Assembly (NCBI GenBank): GCA_030728985.1
Contig: JANQYI010000009.1
Location: 62,001-126,000 of the forward strand
DNA from: Burkholderiaceae bacterium
Lineage (GTDB): Bacteria; Pseudomonadota; Gammaproteobacteria; Burkholderiales; Burkholderiaceae_B
Length of the DNA stretch: 64,000 nucleotides
Reading direction: 5' to 3'
Part shown: one piece after another, positions 63,986 through 64,000 of the stretch
How positions within the stretch are numbered: position 1 is the stretch's first letter
Layout of the letters: the number at the start of each line of letters is the position of its first letter
Notes under the pieces: model-generated
Told to the model about the DNA's origin: nothing
Seen by the model: only the letters and a program-made list of their open reading frames with translations
The model's database searches: none
Made by a program: the position numbers and the translations under genes

Positions 63986-64000
63986 CGTCACGCCCGTCCC

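Overview
The window looks like a chromosomal segment from a betaproteobacterium of the order Burkholderiales, most likely family Alcaligenaceae (Bordetella/Orrella/Advenella-like). Evidence: the tmRNA encodes the tag ANDERFALAA; the order ompA - gyrA - serC - pheA - hisC - tyrA - aroA - cmk - rpsA - ihfB - lapA - lapB - rfaE1 - rfaD - cysM - mltB - etfBA is the one I know from Bordetella relatives; OmpA is of the short, barrel-less type; and there is a Bug/TctC binding protein. Base composition looks like the low to mid 50s % GC by eye, lower than Bordetella itself, so a different genus is likely.

Layout. 1-8.3 kb: the 3' part of a peptide ABC ATPase, clpB behind a sigma-32-type promoter, an fnr gene with its own FNR box, a pair of adjacent acyl-CoA dehydrogenases, a MaoC-like protein, and queF preceded by a perfect FNR box. 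8.3-13 kb: a tight leftward operon pdxJ-acpS-nagZ-uvrC-pgsA. 13-22.5 kb: an orphan ABC binding protein, a spermidine-synthase-like protein, rpmE2, an ArnT-like glycosyltransferase and MATE exporter pair, orn, an M48 protease with rsgA, a CoA pyrophosphatase and rplS. 22.7-29.4 kb: an EamA permease, a 54-residue membrane protein under two overlapping LexA boxes, a TPP enzyme, and acyl-CoA dehydrogenase with etfA/etfB. 29.4-35.7 kb: mltB, cysM, a ComEA-like protein, and the LPS block rfaD-rfaE1-lapB-lapA. 35.7-46.8 kb: an approximately 11 kb leftward run from gyrA through aromatic amino acid and serine genes to cmk, rpsA and ihfB. 47-50 kb: ompA, ubiG-gph and ssrA (tmRNA). 50-52 kb: a small accessory patch beside ssrA with a decayed RelE-type/HTH toxin-antitoxin pair and a Fic protein. 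52-64 kb: catabolic genes of unknown substrate, a malic enzyme, a flavoprotein/CMD/AhpD/TctC set, and hmuV of a heme importer.

The most interesting signal is at 23.65-23.88 kb. Two back-to-back, fully symmetric TACTG-N10-CAGTA sites overlap the promoter of a small gene that has a good ribosome binding site and encodes a single-pass membrane protein. This predicts a tightly LexA-controlled, DNA-damage-induced small membrane protein of unknown function, comparable in logic (not in sequence) to TisB or SidA. Other points worth checking are Gln at GyrA position 83, the FNR box in front of queF, the single-base A7 lesion that hits toxin and antitoxin together, twin 13-bp repeats at the fic promoter, a duplicated nine-residue unit at the start of mature OmpA, and rplS standing apart from rpsP-rimM-trmD.
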